Assembly (NCBI GenBank): GCA_007922195.1
Contig: ML681967.1
Location: 9,448,120-9,512,119 of the forward strand
Source of the DNA: Podocnemis expansa
Lineage: Eukaryota; Chordata; Testudines; Podocnemididae
Length of the DNA stretch: 64,000 nucleotides
Direction: 5' to 3'
A program made the translations under genes and the position numbers. Of the stretch, positions 9,550 to 20,245 are shown in pieces (position 1 is the stretch's first letter; the number at the start of each line of letters is the position of its first letter). A model generated the notes under the pieces. It did no database searches. It was not told the origin of the DNA and worked only from the letters and a program-made list of their open reading frames with translations.

Positions 9550-12500
9550 AGCATATGACTGACATTTCACTGTCCACATTCCAAGGCAGACAGTGCTAAA
9601 GACGGGCTGTCAGCTCTCAGGAGAATTCAAAGCTTTGGGGAATCTGGTTAATGTTTGTTACACAGTCTTGCTAGCTAGTGACTCAGAGGTCTAGGAGACA
9701 GAGATTAGGTCTTTGGTAATTCACATGCCTCAAACTGACATCTGCACTCCAGTCTCTGCGCTGCACTAAATTGCTTCATCAGCAGATTCAGCGCAAATCC
9801 TTATGATCAGACAGAGAACCTTGTCAATGGCAACTGTAGATCCTTCTGTCACAGTGAGGCACCAGCAAGAAATAAGTTAAAGAAATTGTCTGCGTGAGCA
9901 CACTCTCCCAAGCAGAGACTCCAGCACAAGAAATTTAAATCAGCCGGGACAAACATAAGGAGACCTATCCAACTAGATCTGTGTTAAAACACAGGGGAAC
10001 AGTTGGCATTGAACAAGCAGGATTTTTAGAACTGACAGCTTAGACCCTCAAGCTAAGCATAGGCCTCGATGCAGCTCCAGCAGTGACCAAAAAAACTGCA
10101 AGCTCAAATTTCTAGTAGTTTAGCTCTTCAGCTGCTGTAAATTGGTCAGACTCCCTTGAGTGAATGGTACTGCAGAGTGCAGATGAACTATGACATTGGA
10201 AGATCTGGACATAAGTGTTTAATATCTAGTGTCTTAGAGTCATCCAAGTATGTATGCTGAAGATGGTATTGGCTAATAAGCACATCTCCAGATAAATGGC
10301 ATCCCAATTTTAAGGGGCTACGTTACGACACGTAAGTGTAGCTTGACAGCTCCAGGTTACACCATTAGCACATGTCCTAGAACCCTTCTCCCTACAGTTA
10401 TTTTTCTTTTTAGCCCATTATATACCCCCCAGTTCCTTATATAAGGTACCACAGCTAGATCTGCCTGAATGACATTTCTTACAGAGAAGATGCCCTTTTC
10501 ACAGCCACAACCCCACTAGTCCTCAGGAGGCCATTTGCTGCACAGCAGTAAAGTGCAGGATTCAATGGGATTGATTTCATGGCAAATGCAACTAGATCTG
10601 CATGCAGTCATCTCGGTTAATCCTGAAAGACTCACCTCTTGGCCCAGGCTTTTCTGGGCAGTCAGATGAGTTATAGAAGCAGAAAGGGAGGTTTTGGACC
10701 TTATGCTGGAAGCAGCAGTGAAGACTACACGAACAGGTCAGAAGGTTTTATTGGCAGAAGCATCTATCTGTGTTTTTAAATGCCTGAATGCTCTAGATAG
10801 GCACAACCTGAAGCACCTTTACACACAGAGACGCAATTGCTCTGTCACGTGACCACAATCATGCTTTGCTGGTATACTATTTCACTGAGACACACCCATG
10901 CCTATGAACTGCAATCCTCAAATTTGAGCAAGAAGTTCCCAGGGTGCATAGTTGCTCCCTGTTGAAACTAAGGCAAGACACAAAAGGTCCTTCTGGGCCA
11001 CTTGCAGGGGCGACCTGCCATTCTAAGGTGTAACTCTCGTGGTCTATCCCTGAGTTAGCTTTCCTGTGTCTTTTGCTGTGGCTTGCTCTACTGAGCATGC
11101 CCAGCCGACGAGGGTGGTTGAAGAAGTGTTAAACCTTGGAGTGGTTCTGCATTCGGCCTTGTGATAAATTAGCCAGAGATCCAGGCATTTCATGCAGCTG
11201 CCTCTCCCTCTGCCAGCATGACAATGTGATTAATTTGCAGCGCAGATTAAGCTCATTTATCACAGCCATGTGACTGCCATGTAGCCTGCAGGAAAGAGAA
11301 AGAGTGTGAGGGAAAGGGGCAGAGCAAAAGCAAGAGAAGAAAAAAGGCAGAAGGCACCTAGGGAGAGAAGGAAGCCAAATTCAGGGCACCTCCCAATAAG
11401 ACTGTTTGCCACAGTAGACTGTGGTTAAGTCTGCTGAGGGAAAGAGCCCAGTGTAGGAGGGGAGCTTTATCTCTCCTGACACACATGTTGGGGCCTGTAA
11501 GAGCTGTGAAATGGGAGGCCTATAAGAGGATTTGGAGATGGAAGTAGTGAGCTGATTACCATACTTGAGGAAAGGGAGGAACATGAAGAGATGGAGGAAC
11601 TGTGACTCTTCCCATCATGTCCTTCTTTGTTGTCTTTTCTACCCTCTGTCTCTCTCCTCTTCCTCTTTTTTGGAACATTTTCAAGCACTTTCTACATGCC
11701 CCTTTTAATGCACCCATGCACACATATGTACATGTGTGTTTTTCTCACTCTTCCTGGAGGCAGCTTTCAATCAGAGTCACCAAGCATCCTGGTTCCACAG
11801 TTAAGGCCTCACTGCTGCCATGCATGAGGTTTCCTTTGAACTGCTTCCAGTACCGGAAGGACTTCAAACTGCTTGCTTATGCTGCACCTTGCCAACAAAT
11901 TAAGGTCAGTGCAAGAGGAGGTGCATCCAGGCATTTAAAAACACAGGGTCAGCTCTTTGTAGGTTTGTAGGATAGATTCAGCTCCCCAGTTCTTCAGGGT
12001 TTGGTGATCCTGGGATCTGGTTTAGATGCAGTCCCATTTCCATTACCATGATGCTGCTTGTACCTTAGACCAGACACCAAAAATTAGACTACAGTTGTCA
12101 CTGAGGTCTGAAGCTACTGCAAGCTTGCTAAGCACCCACTTTCATTGGGGTCAATCACTTGTGTTAGATGTCAGCCATACACAGAAATACTCTCAGACTC
12201 CTGATCCAACACGCTGTAAAGCCAGGAATAGATTTATCAGGACCTGTCTTTATTTTTGCTGTTCTTAAATCTATGGTGATGTCCCATAGTGGGAGGGTAA
12301 TGTCCCTTTATTGGAGATTAAGTTATCATTGTTGCTTGGTCAACAGGTATCGCAAGCAGTTGTGGATTGACACTAAGGAGAGTAAAACATCCCTATCAGG
12401 TTCACCTGTGGTAGTGGGAAAGACATGCTCAGCTACATCAGAAGTCTCATGATCATCCACAAAAGTCTAGAGTCTAGAGTGAAAGCAGTTCTGGAAAGAC

Positions 12501-12784
12501 TTTTGTCCAGTTGGTAAGATGTCTGGAAGATTGAAATAAAGGGAAGGATGGAAGGAGATGTTGCACCATGACTCTTTTATTCAGTAACCTTACTACAAAA
12601 TATTGCATGAGGTAAAATCTCTGAGGTGCCCATCTGCATGGTTTCCTTTTCTTTCATAGTCCTGCGCTAGCCTCACTCTTAACATCTCCCTTTCCTCCTT
12701 CTTTGCTGCAGCTTCTCTCTGCAACATTTCCATTCACAGATTTGATTATGCACCTGAACCCTAGATCTTTTACAGAGCCACTAC
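9550..12784. other. Unclassified unique-looking sequence
   Basis: No gene is supported. The small open frames here have no recognisable domain or splice context. Positions 11150-11300 look compositionally distinct, with AT-hook-like and homeodomain-type words (GATTAATTTGC, AGATTAAGC), and could be a conserved non-coding element. That needs comparative data. Confidence 0.4.
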
Positions 12785-13190
12785 TTCCCAGGATACAGTT
12801 CCCCCATCTTGCAAATATGGTCTATATTCTTTGTTTCCAGATGTATATATTTGCATTTCATCATATTAAAATACATATTTGCTTGCAGCTAGTTTACTAA
12901 ACCATCCAGATTTCTTTCTCTCAGTGACCTGTCCTCTTTGCTGTTAACCATTTCCCAATTTTAGGATCATCTGCAAACTTTATCACTGATGATTTTATGT
13001 TTTCTTCCAAGTCATTAATAAAAATCTTATGTCATGCAGAGTCAAAAACTGATCCTTGCAGGACCCATTAACGATACACTTGTTTGATCATGGTTCCCCA
13101 ATTTACAATTACATTTTGAGACCTATCAGTTAGCCAGATTTTATCTATTTAATGTATGCCAGCATCCCCAACTAACTAGAAGATGGAAAG
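12785..13190 (-). mobile_element. CR1 LINE fragment (RT region)
   Basis: The minus strand resembles CR1 reverse-transcriptase coding sequence, heavily decayed. The plus-strand blocks ATCATCTGCAAACTTTATCA and GAGACCTATCAGTTAGCCAG match the reversed RT region of CR1 as known from sauropsids. No long frame remains. Confidence 0.7.
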
Positions 13191-13887
13191 TAAAGTAGCC
13201 CCAACTACTTCATTTTATTTGCCTCCTTCTGTGCCTTTGGTGTTTAACTTTCACTCACCCACTTCTGAAACGATCCTCCGTCTTGTGTTTGTAAGAAATA
13301 CATCCATACTTTACCCTGAGGTATAAATAAGGGTGGGGTCTTCAGTCCCCAATCTCCTCATGAGCATGCTAGAGTCTCTGATGAACATGAATCAGCTATC
13401 ACACTCAAGGCAGCCAGCCTCCTAAATGAATTCGATCAGAGAGAGGTGAGAAAGTTCCCACTGAAATACCAAGTCACGTCTGGGACAGTAAATTAGATTG
13501 AAAGCATTGATGTGCTCAGGCTGCCAGTGTCGGGAGCGAGCTGTAAATATGTTTTGAGACTCTTGATTGTTTCATGGTGATGAAAGAACATCATTTTCTG
13601 AGTCTGCTCATACTCATTCGTACAGGAGTGGGGCTATACTATCTGAGAGCAAATAGGTGTGGGGAAGACACTCCAAATTAACTGGCTGGAGTCTTCCGAC
13701 TGCTAAGGTTGACTCTCAGTGGAGGAGGAGAAGACATCATTGCATTGTCAGCATCTCATTCAGACGTACTCTGGGATCACAGCTATTTTTAAATTTGGAG
13801 ATAGAACTAAAATAGACATTACATTGCCATATGGAACCAGAAACAGCTATGACTGACACACGGGTGCCTTAGACTTCTTCAAAAATA
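13191..13887. other. Unclassified
   Basis: No feature recognised. The stretch 13420-13560 lacks repeat signatures and is a weak conserved-element candidate. Confidence 0.4.
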
Positions 13888-13990
13888 GAGGGTCAGATTC
13901 AGACTTCAGTTACACAAGAGCAGATTTGGGGCAACCAGTAAGGTTAGTGGATTTACTCCAGATTTGCCTTGAGATCCGAATTTGGTCCAC
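13888..13990. repeat. Palindromic repeat, decayed
   Basis: The flanks GGTCAGATTC and GATCCGAATTTGGTCC form imperfect inverted ends around a TTACACAAGAG / TTTACTCCAG core. A sister copy lies at 37245-37335. Confidence 0.45.
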
Positions 13991-14139
13991 CACCTTACTT
14001 TGAGGGTTACAGTTTCAAAGGGAACTTGTTAAAGGTAATGTTCTCTGTCTCCATGTGACTTTCTTTTTAATACTCTTTCCCCTGCCTTGCCCCTTTCAAG
14101 GTGTATTCAGCTCCAGAGCAGGAATCACATGACCACAAA

Positions 14140-14409
14140 CAGGGGCGTGCACAAGGGAAAGACAAGCAGCTGCACTCCCCAGTAATCACTGGGGGCACAG
14201 AGCTCCTCTGGCCTGACCAGCAGCTGCAGGGGGCAAAGTGTGGGAGAGTGTGAAGAGTAGGCCCCTGCTGGCCAAGGGAAGCAAGAGCAGGGAACAATGA
14301 GCTTCTGCCAGGTGGGGAGGAGGGCGTGAAGAGTGGTTGCTCCTCCTGGGGCCAGGCACAAAATGTGCCACTCCAACACAGATCAAATTAAAATTCTGTG
14401 CACATCCCA
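14140..14409. mobile_element. hAT-like non-autonomous DNA transposon
   Basis: This 270-bp unit starts CAGGGGCGTGCACA and ends in sequence whose reverse complement is TGGGATGTGCACA, an imperfect terminal inverted repeat. Flanking octamers ACCACAAA (14132-14139) and ATCACAAA (14410-14417) match at 7 of 8 positions, as expected for the 8-bp duplication of hAT elements. There is no transposase; the interior is G/C-rich filler, and the open frames on its minus strand are composition artefacts. Confidence 0.65.
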
Positions 14410-14417
14410 ATCACAAA

Positions 14418-14945
14418 TGAAAAGACCTGTCTTGAAACAGACAAAAGCATATCTTGCTAAAACCCAAAACAGAATTCTAATGAAATATTTTCCTTAAGCT
14501 CAGTTCTTTCCACCCACCATTAGATGCTTTTTTCTAAGGAGCCAATGGCATTTTATTTAGTAGTTTGCTGGTCTGATGTTACTATATAAATATATGATTT
14601 TCCTTGAAAAGAATGCTAATAATATCCCATAGGGAAAGGCACTGGTATCAGTTTGTATTAGGTTACTCTTCCCTGTAGCAGGAAGCTAAGACAACAGAGC
14701 TAACCTACTGAAGCTGTTCTAGCAAGCAGCTTATCGGCCACAGGATTTCACAGCTTGACTGATTTGATTCTCAAAACACTCCTCCAATTCCCATGGCCAG
14801 ATTCTCCTCTCATTATCCCTGGTCAAGAACAACTGGACTGAGGTCAAACAGACTGGGAGTTTCTGGGGCTCAGCACAAAAGAAAGAGACAGGACACTTTA
14901 CCTTCATTTAGACCTATACCTGTGAAAAATGTGGTTATTAAGGGA
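14418..14945. other. Unclassified
   Basis: No gene or clear repeat. Confidence 0.4.
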
Positions 14946-15055
14946 GTTAGCCAAGGACACATACTGAGTCAGTGGCAAGGCCAGAAAAAAGACCCCAAAT
15001 GTCTTGACTTCCACTCCCATGCCTTAGCCACTGGATTATACCCCTCCTCTGTGAT
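14946..15055 (-). mobile_element. MIR-like SINE fragment
   Basis: The run ending GAGTCAGTGGCAAGGCCAG, CTTGACTTCCACTCCCATGC and TAGCCACTGGATTATACC is the reversed body of an ancient tRNA-derived MIR/CORE-type SINE. It is decayed. Confidence 0.55.
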
Positions 15056-16756
15056 TTATTTTTAAAGGGACTATAATCAAAGCAAAATAAGCAGGGCACT
15101 TTAACTAACAAACGTATCATCTGCCACTAACAGGCTTTCTGAATAAAGCAGACTCAGCGGCAGATTAAAACTGGATCCTCTTAAACACGGGCATCCAAGA
15201 CTCCACAGCAGCAGTGGGGCTCTCACATGCAGAGGAAGGTGCCAACAGCCAGCGGAGCCAATTCCTGCTGTTGGCTGCAGAATCACCCCACTCACGGCCT
15301 AGAGGAGGGATTCTTAAAGCCCTTTTCACTCACTCCGGAGGAGTCCTTCTATCTTCAAACCTGCCAGCTTGCAGGCCCTGCCACCCTCAGACATCCCCCC
15401 ACCACCTGCCTATCTGCCACCCAGAACTAGCTCTTGGCATTTATTAAGTTACTGGGCTCTAGCAAACATATACTTCTAGCTGGCCCTTGCCTTCTAATGT
15501 GAACAATAACAACCAGCTGATAAATGGAAGGAAAGGGGAAAAAATACACTTTGGTGACATTCCCTCCTGTACATGCCATGGCAGTAAATCCCCATCCCAC
15601 ACGTTCCCTTCCTGGGGCTGGAGAAGGAAGCATTGTTTTTTACTGAATGCCCACTCTGTGGCTCTGCTGGGCATGGCTGTGCAAGGACGAGTTCCACTTG
15701 CTCATCCACAGGGAGAGATCCACACACCAGGAGAAAGGGCCTTCCGCCCCTCAGTGAGTGTCATTGTGACTTGGTGAAGGGGGATGCAGTACCCAACCAC
15801 TAGTCTGTCAGCAGCAGGCAGAAACAGAGGCATGACAGAGGGGAAGCTGAGCTGGACCCGAGCGGCACTCCAACCCTTTTACCAGGTTGCGGTGCTACTC
15901 ACTCAGGGAAGTGAGGCTTCCGCTTTGTGCATTGATGGTCTTCTCCCGCCACATTGGGCAGCAGGCATATGCTTGCTTTACCTGCCCTAATCCAGCCCTG
16001 CTGACAGCAGGTTTCCTTCTGCAGAAGCCAGCACCTGTCCTCATGTACTGTGGGGGCAATAGGAGTGTCATACACATTGCTGCTTCTGTCTGCTGAGCTC
16101 ATGGCACACTGCAGAGATCCATGCATCCCTCCATCCCCTGAAACAAGTTCCCTGGGTGCCCACCCCCCCAGCAGGAGCTCCCTGTAGTCGACCCATCCAC
16201 TTTCCCTTATGTTAGGGGCTTTGTCCCTCATTGCCTCTTCTTGCTAGGGGCTCTCGGTACCCCCATGCCTTTCCCATACTTGGGTCTCCACAGAAGGGAT
16301 TCTGTGTGCCCACTTTTCCCCATCTCTCATACCACTATCCTCCATTCTACCCTACCCCCATGCTAGGGTCTATGCCCACTATCCTAGGCTCCCCCGTTCC
16401 CCAATTTTTTTTTTGTCTGTTATCATTCACGTATTAATATATTAACTTTTATGGGAGTCTGAGCAGAGATGAGCTGAGGGGTCTGTGATGCTGGAAGGCA
16501 TTCACGGGTGCCAGCAGCCAGTGGTTTGATCTACAGACAATTGCACAGGTGCTTGAAGCTGTGGCTGGGATAAGCAGCTGGAAGGGATTCGATGTGTCTC
16601 CTATGTTGCCAATTTAGTTTTCTGATTTCTCCCCAGATCAATAGGATTCTGGTCAGTGATGTCTAGAAAATTCCCTGAAAAACTGAAATGGATCAGATGT
16701 GCTGTTCTAAAGCTGGAGAGACAGCAGTGCCTTCTAGCTGAGTCTAAGACCCTCAC
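15056..16756. other. Unclassified; loosely repetitive C-rich tract near 16040-16400
   Basis: No gene is supported. Around 16210-16400, phrases such as GCTAGGGGCTC, GTACCCCCATGCC and GCTAGGGTCTATGCCC recur at roughly 50-60 bp, suggesting a degraded tandem repeat. The overlapping open frames are due to composition. Confidence 0.35.
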
Positions 16757-16764
16757 CAGCTTCA

Positions 16765-17147
16765 CAGAGGCAGCCTTAAGTTATCTGGAGCCCTAGACAA
16801 AGGCCTATTGTAGGCCTCCCTACAGGATCCCCACCAGTGGCCCCAGCTCCCCTCACAACCCCAACTCCCATCGGCCATGCCCTCCCCCCCTGCAACCCCT
16901 GCACCCTGCCTGGTGTCCCATGCCCCCCACCCCACCTGCGGCCCCAGTTTCCCATAGCCAGCCCCCTGCAGTCCTGGCGCCCTGCCAAGGGCCCCCATAC
17001 TGCCCCACCACCAGTCCCGCCCCAGCTGCCTGCCACATATCCAACAGAATGAGAGGAAGACATGGCTTTTGGGGTAGGTGAAGGGGCCCTTTACTGCTTG
17101 GGGCCCTAGGTGGGTACCTGCTTTGCCTACCCCAAAAGCTGCCTCTG
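16765..17147. mobile_element. hAT-like non-autonomous element, C-rich interior
   Basis: This 383-bp unit begins CAGAGGCAGCCTT and ends AAAAGCTGCCTCTG, a clear terminal inverted repeat. The flanking octamers CAGCTTCA (16757-16764) and CAGCTTGG (17148-17155) agree at 6 of 8 positions, consistent with a decayed 8-bp hAT duplication. The interior is cytosine-rich and gives spurious long minus-strand frames (up to 136 codons). Confidence 0.65.
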
Positions 17148-17155
17148 CAGCTTGG

Positions 17156-19484
17156 CCGGTCACAGTGGGCAACAGAAGTTCTACTGAGGTGGGCTAGCCT
17201 CTGCAGGCTTCACACCATTGTACTGGTGGGGGAGCCAGCATGACACAGAGCAGGGCAGAAAGGATAAAATGATCTGCCAGGATGCCACTTAATCCACGCA
17301 AAACAATAGACCAAGAAATCCCCTCCCCTTCCCCCCCCCAATGGTGAGTGATAGGGACACAGAATGGAGCCAGACTGAAAGAGCGGATGATGCCTGAGAC
17401 ACTGGAGGGCGGAGAGGTTTCAGTTGATCTAGGCCTCATTTGGTTTTAGTTCAGCTTCACAGGGCTCATCTTTAGGCAGTAGTTACACAGCCATACTGCT
17501 GCAGGGCTATCATGCAAGACATAATGAATAATATGCACTAAGTCTTCTAGAGTTTGTTTCACTGTTGAATGGGGATTTGGAAAATATTGCGTATGAACAG
17601 GTGGGTGGCCCACTTACTCTAGTGATCACAGGTAAGAAATTTCGCACAAATACAACTCTGAATTTCCTAAATATATTCACTTTGCTCAAACACAGACAGT
17701 AAAATTTATGACACGGTGCAACTTGAATGAGTACACATTCATATATGGACCTGCATCAGAGGTACACATCTTTCTTGTTGCTAGTTTTCAAGGCATGGAA
17801 ATGTGCTTTAATAGCGCTTACCCTCATCTTTTCATTACTCTACAGTGAAGTCATTCCCATATGTAAAAACTCCTTTTTTGCCCTGCTCTATCATTAGGTT
17901 TAGTTACTTGCAAAGAAAATAACCCTACAGGTTAGCCAGAATTCAACATTACAGTCTGTACCATTAATAAAACCAATAGCAATACTTAAAAAATAAACTT
18001 AAGACCTTCTGCACATTCAAAATGTGCCTAGATTTGATTCACCTGCTTTCTAGTCAGTTCTAAATATCAGTTACCAGTAGCTTTGGACATTTGATATTGG
18101 AAATGCCTCCAGTCAGAAGTTGCAGCAGTTTCCACAACATATCTGTGCTTTTAAGAAACTCAGATGCTTTTCCTTTTTTTAATATAATGACTTTTTTTAT
18201 TGAAAGTTGAGTGAAATCCCTCTATGGCTGAAATCAACAAGTCCTAGGACTGATAGGAAAATGAGCAGGCTTAATACACTCTGTGTGTAATTTGCTACTG
18301 TAGCTTGTATAACAAATGGAAAATAAACACTGGGACTAGGTACTTGTGGAATAGCATCTGTGAGGGAGAGTTTGAAATAAGCCCATCTCTAAAAGGTGAC
18401 AGATGACAACATCCACTCTAGTCTACTCATCTACAGATGACATCTTCAGGTACAACTGGGGCTCCTGCCTCTTTGAGTTTTCACATTTTCTTACAGACTT
18501 GCAATGCTCCTTTCATTCTGTATCTAAAAACCATGCTCCTTTGCAAAGTCCTGAGGGGAACTGCTACTCCACTCTGGCATAACACTGTGCCTCCTGATCT
18601 TTGAAAAGGTCCTCCCAATCCTCACCCTTAGGGACATCCTCTCTGCTCCAAAGATTTAGAGGCATCTCAGCTTTTTATTTAAATCATCATGCCAATTACT
18701 GAACAGAAGTTTCAAGTTTCCATCCATCAAAATGTAGTGAGGCAGAATGGAAGATGCCCCCAGTTTTCCTCTGACATGCAGTTATAACAGGAGACCAGCC
18801 CAGGTTTACACGGCACAGAAATCAATGCACCTGTATGTGCACACATTTGTGCTCATTTTAAATGCCACAAGGGAGAAATCCTTAGCACAGCAGCCCACAG
18901 GCACATGCTTATATGCTGGTTTTTACACCCACTTAGTGGAAAGCTGAGGCTGTGAAGAGTCAGGGGCCAATTCCATTGATGTGACTCAGAAGCTGCCCTA
19001 ATGAAGCCAGTGTCTGTGCCAGCACAGAACTCCTTCCCATAAAGGGAAGAGCAAACCCTTGATATTTTTCTCTATTGCTTTAAAAACCCTAAGAACTAAC
19101 CGATGTCAGTTTGTGAACCAGCAAGATACAATGAATCAGAGAATGAACCACCTTTCAGTAGCCTCCAGTTACCAATGGTGGGTTATGCACACCAGTGCAC
19201 TTACTGGTCCTGAGGCTCTGTGCAGCACATTGGTGTGAATCTTTTTATTGCACTAGCTTTACTCTAGTGCAGAAAAGTGAGTAATTAGGTCTATCGTGCA
19301 CAAACACATAGAGCAATGCTGAACAACCAAGAGAAATGATTCAACACGAGTCACCAACTGGACCAAAGGAAACCTCATAGCACTTACCGGGGAAGATATC
19401 CTGCAAGGACCTTTTGCTCTATCTAAAGACCTACAAAGAAACAGAGAGATGTGGGTCAGTGGACAGCTCATTCACAACAGCAAG
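17156..19484. other. Unclassified
   Basis: No gene or named repeat is supported in this 2.3-kb stretch. Short open frames lack any domain. Confidence 0.4.
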
Positions 19485-20245
19485 CATTGAGCAGCTGGGA
19501 GTTTATAATGGGTCACAAATTGAATAAGAGTCAAGTATGTGAAACAGTTGCAAAAAACCCTTAATATTCTGGGTGTATTAACAGGAATGTCACCAAGAAT
19601 CTGACAAAGTGGGATTTTCTCCCACAAAAACTCATGCGATAAATAAATTTGTTAGTCTTTAGAAGTGCTAGAGGACTCCTTGTTTGTTCTATAAGATATA
19701 GCTAAATGTCCCACTCCATTTGGCACAGCTGGGGCCTCCACTGTAATAATGTGTCGACTTTTGAGCACTTCATTTTAGGAAAAAGATGGACAATATGGAG
19801 TGAGTCCAGAGGAGAGCAAATGATAAAAAGGTTTAGAAACCAAATGGGTGAGGAAAAGTAGAAAAACTGGACAAGTTTAGTTTTGAGGAAAGAAGACTGA
19901 GGGGAGACCTGGTAACAGTCTTCAAGTATGTTAAGGGCCATTAACAAACAAATGGGGAATGATTATGTGCCATGTCCACTGAAGGCATGACAAGAAATGA
20001 CTGGCTTACTCTGTAGCAAGGGAGAGGTAGGTTAGCGATTGGGAAACTCTTCCTAACTCTCAGGGTAGTTAAACTCTGGAAAAGGCTTTCAAGATAAGTT
20101 GTGAAATCTTCATCGCTGGAGGTTTATAAGTGCAGGTCGGACAAACCATGACAGAGATAGTTTAAGACAGTTAACTTGCCCTGCCTGAGTGCAGCAGACT
20201 GGACCTGATGACCTCTCAACCCTACATTTCTATCCTTCTATGACT
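19485..20245 (+). mobile_element. CR1 LINE 3' part, interrupted by a PLE remnant
   Basis: The sequence from ATGGGTCACAAATTGAATAA onward encodes decayed CR1 ORF2 C-terminus. It resumes after 19690 (TCATTTTAGGAAAAAGATGG) and runs through the 3' UTR to the CR1 end with CTATCCTTCTATGA near 20240. A PLE terminal fragment sits at 19590-19690 between the two parts, so the PLE insertion is younger than this CR1. Confidence 0.8.
19590..19690 (+). mobile_element. PLE terminal fragment with broken hammerhead
   Basis: This is a single arm of the PLE terminal block: CTGACAAAGTGGGATTTTCT, then the ATAAATAAATTTGTTAGTCT block, ending CTCCTTGTTTG. The ribozyme core is broken (CTGACAA instead of CTGANGA; AAAA instead of GAAA). 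It is embedded in CR1. Confidence 0.8.

Noticed and set aside
16762..17172. 136-codon Gly/Trp-rich minus-strand frame
   Set aside because: It lies almost entirely inside a C-rich hAT-like element with clear inverted ends; open because of composition.
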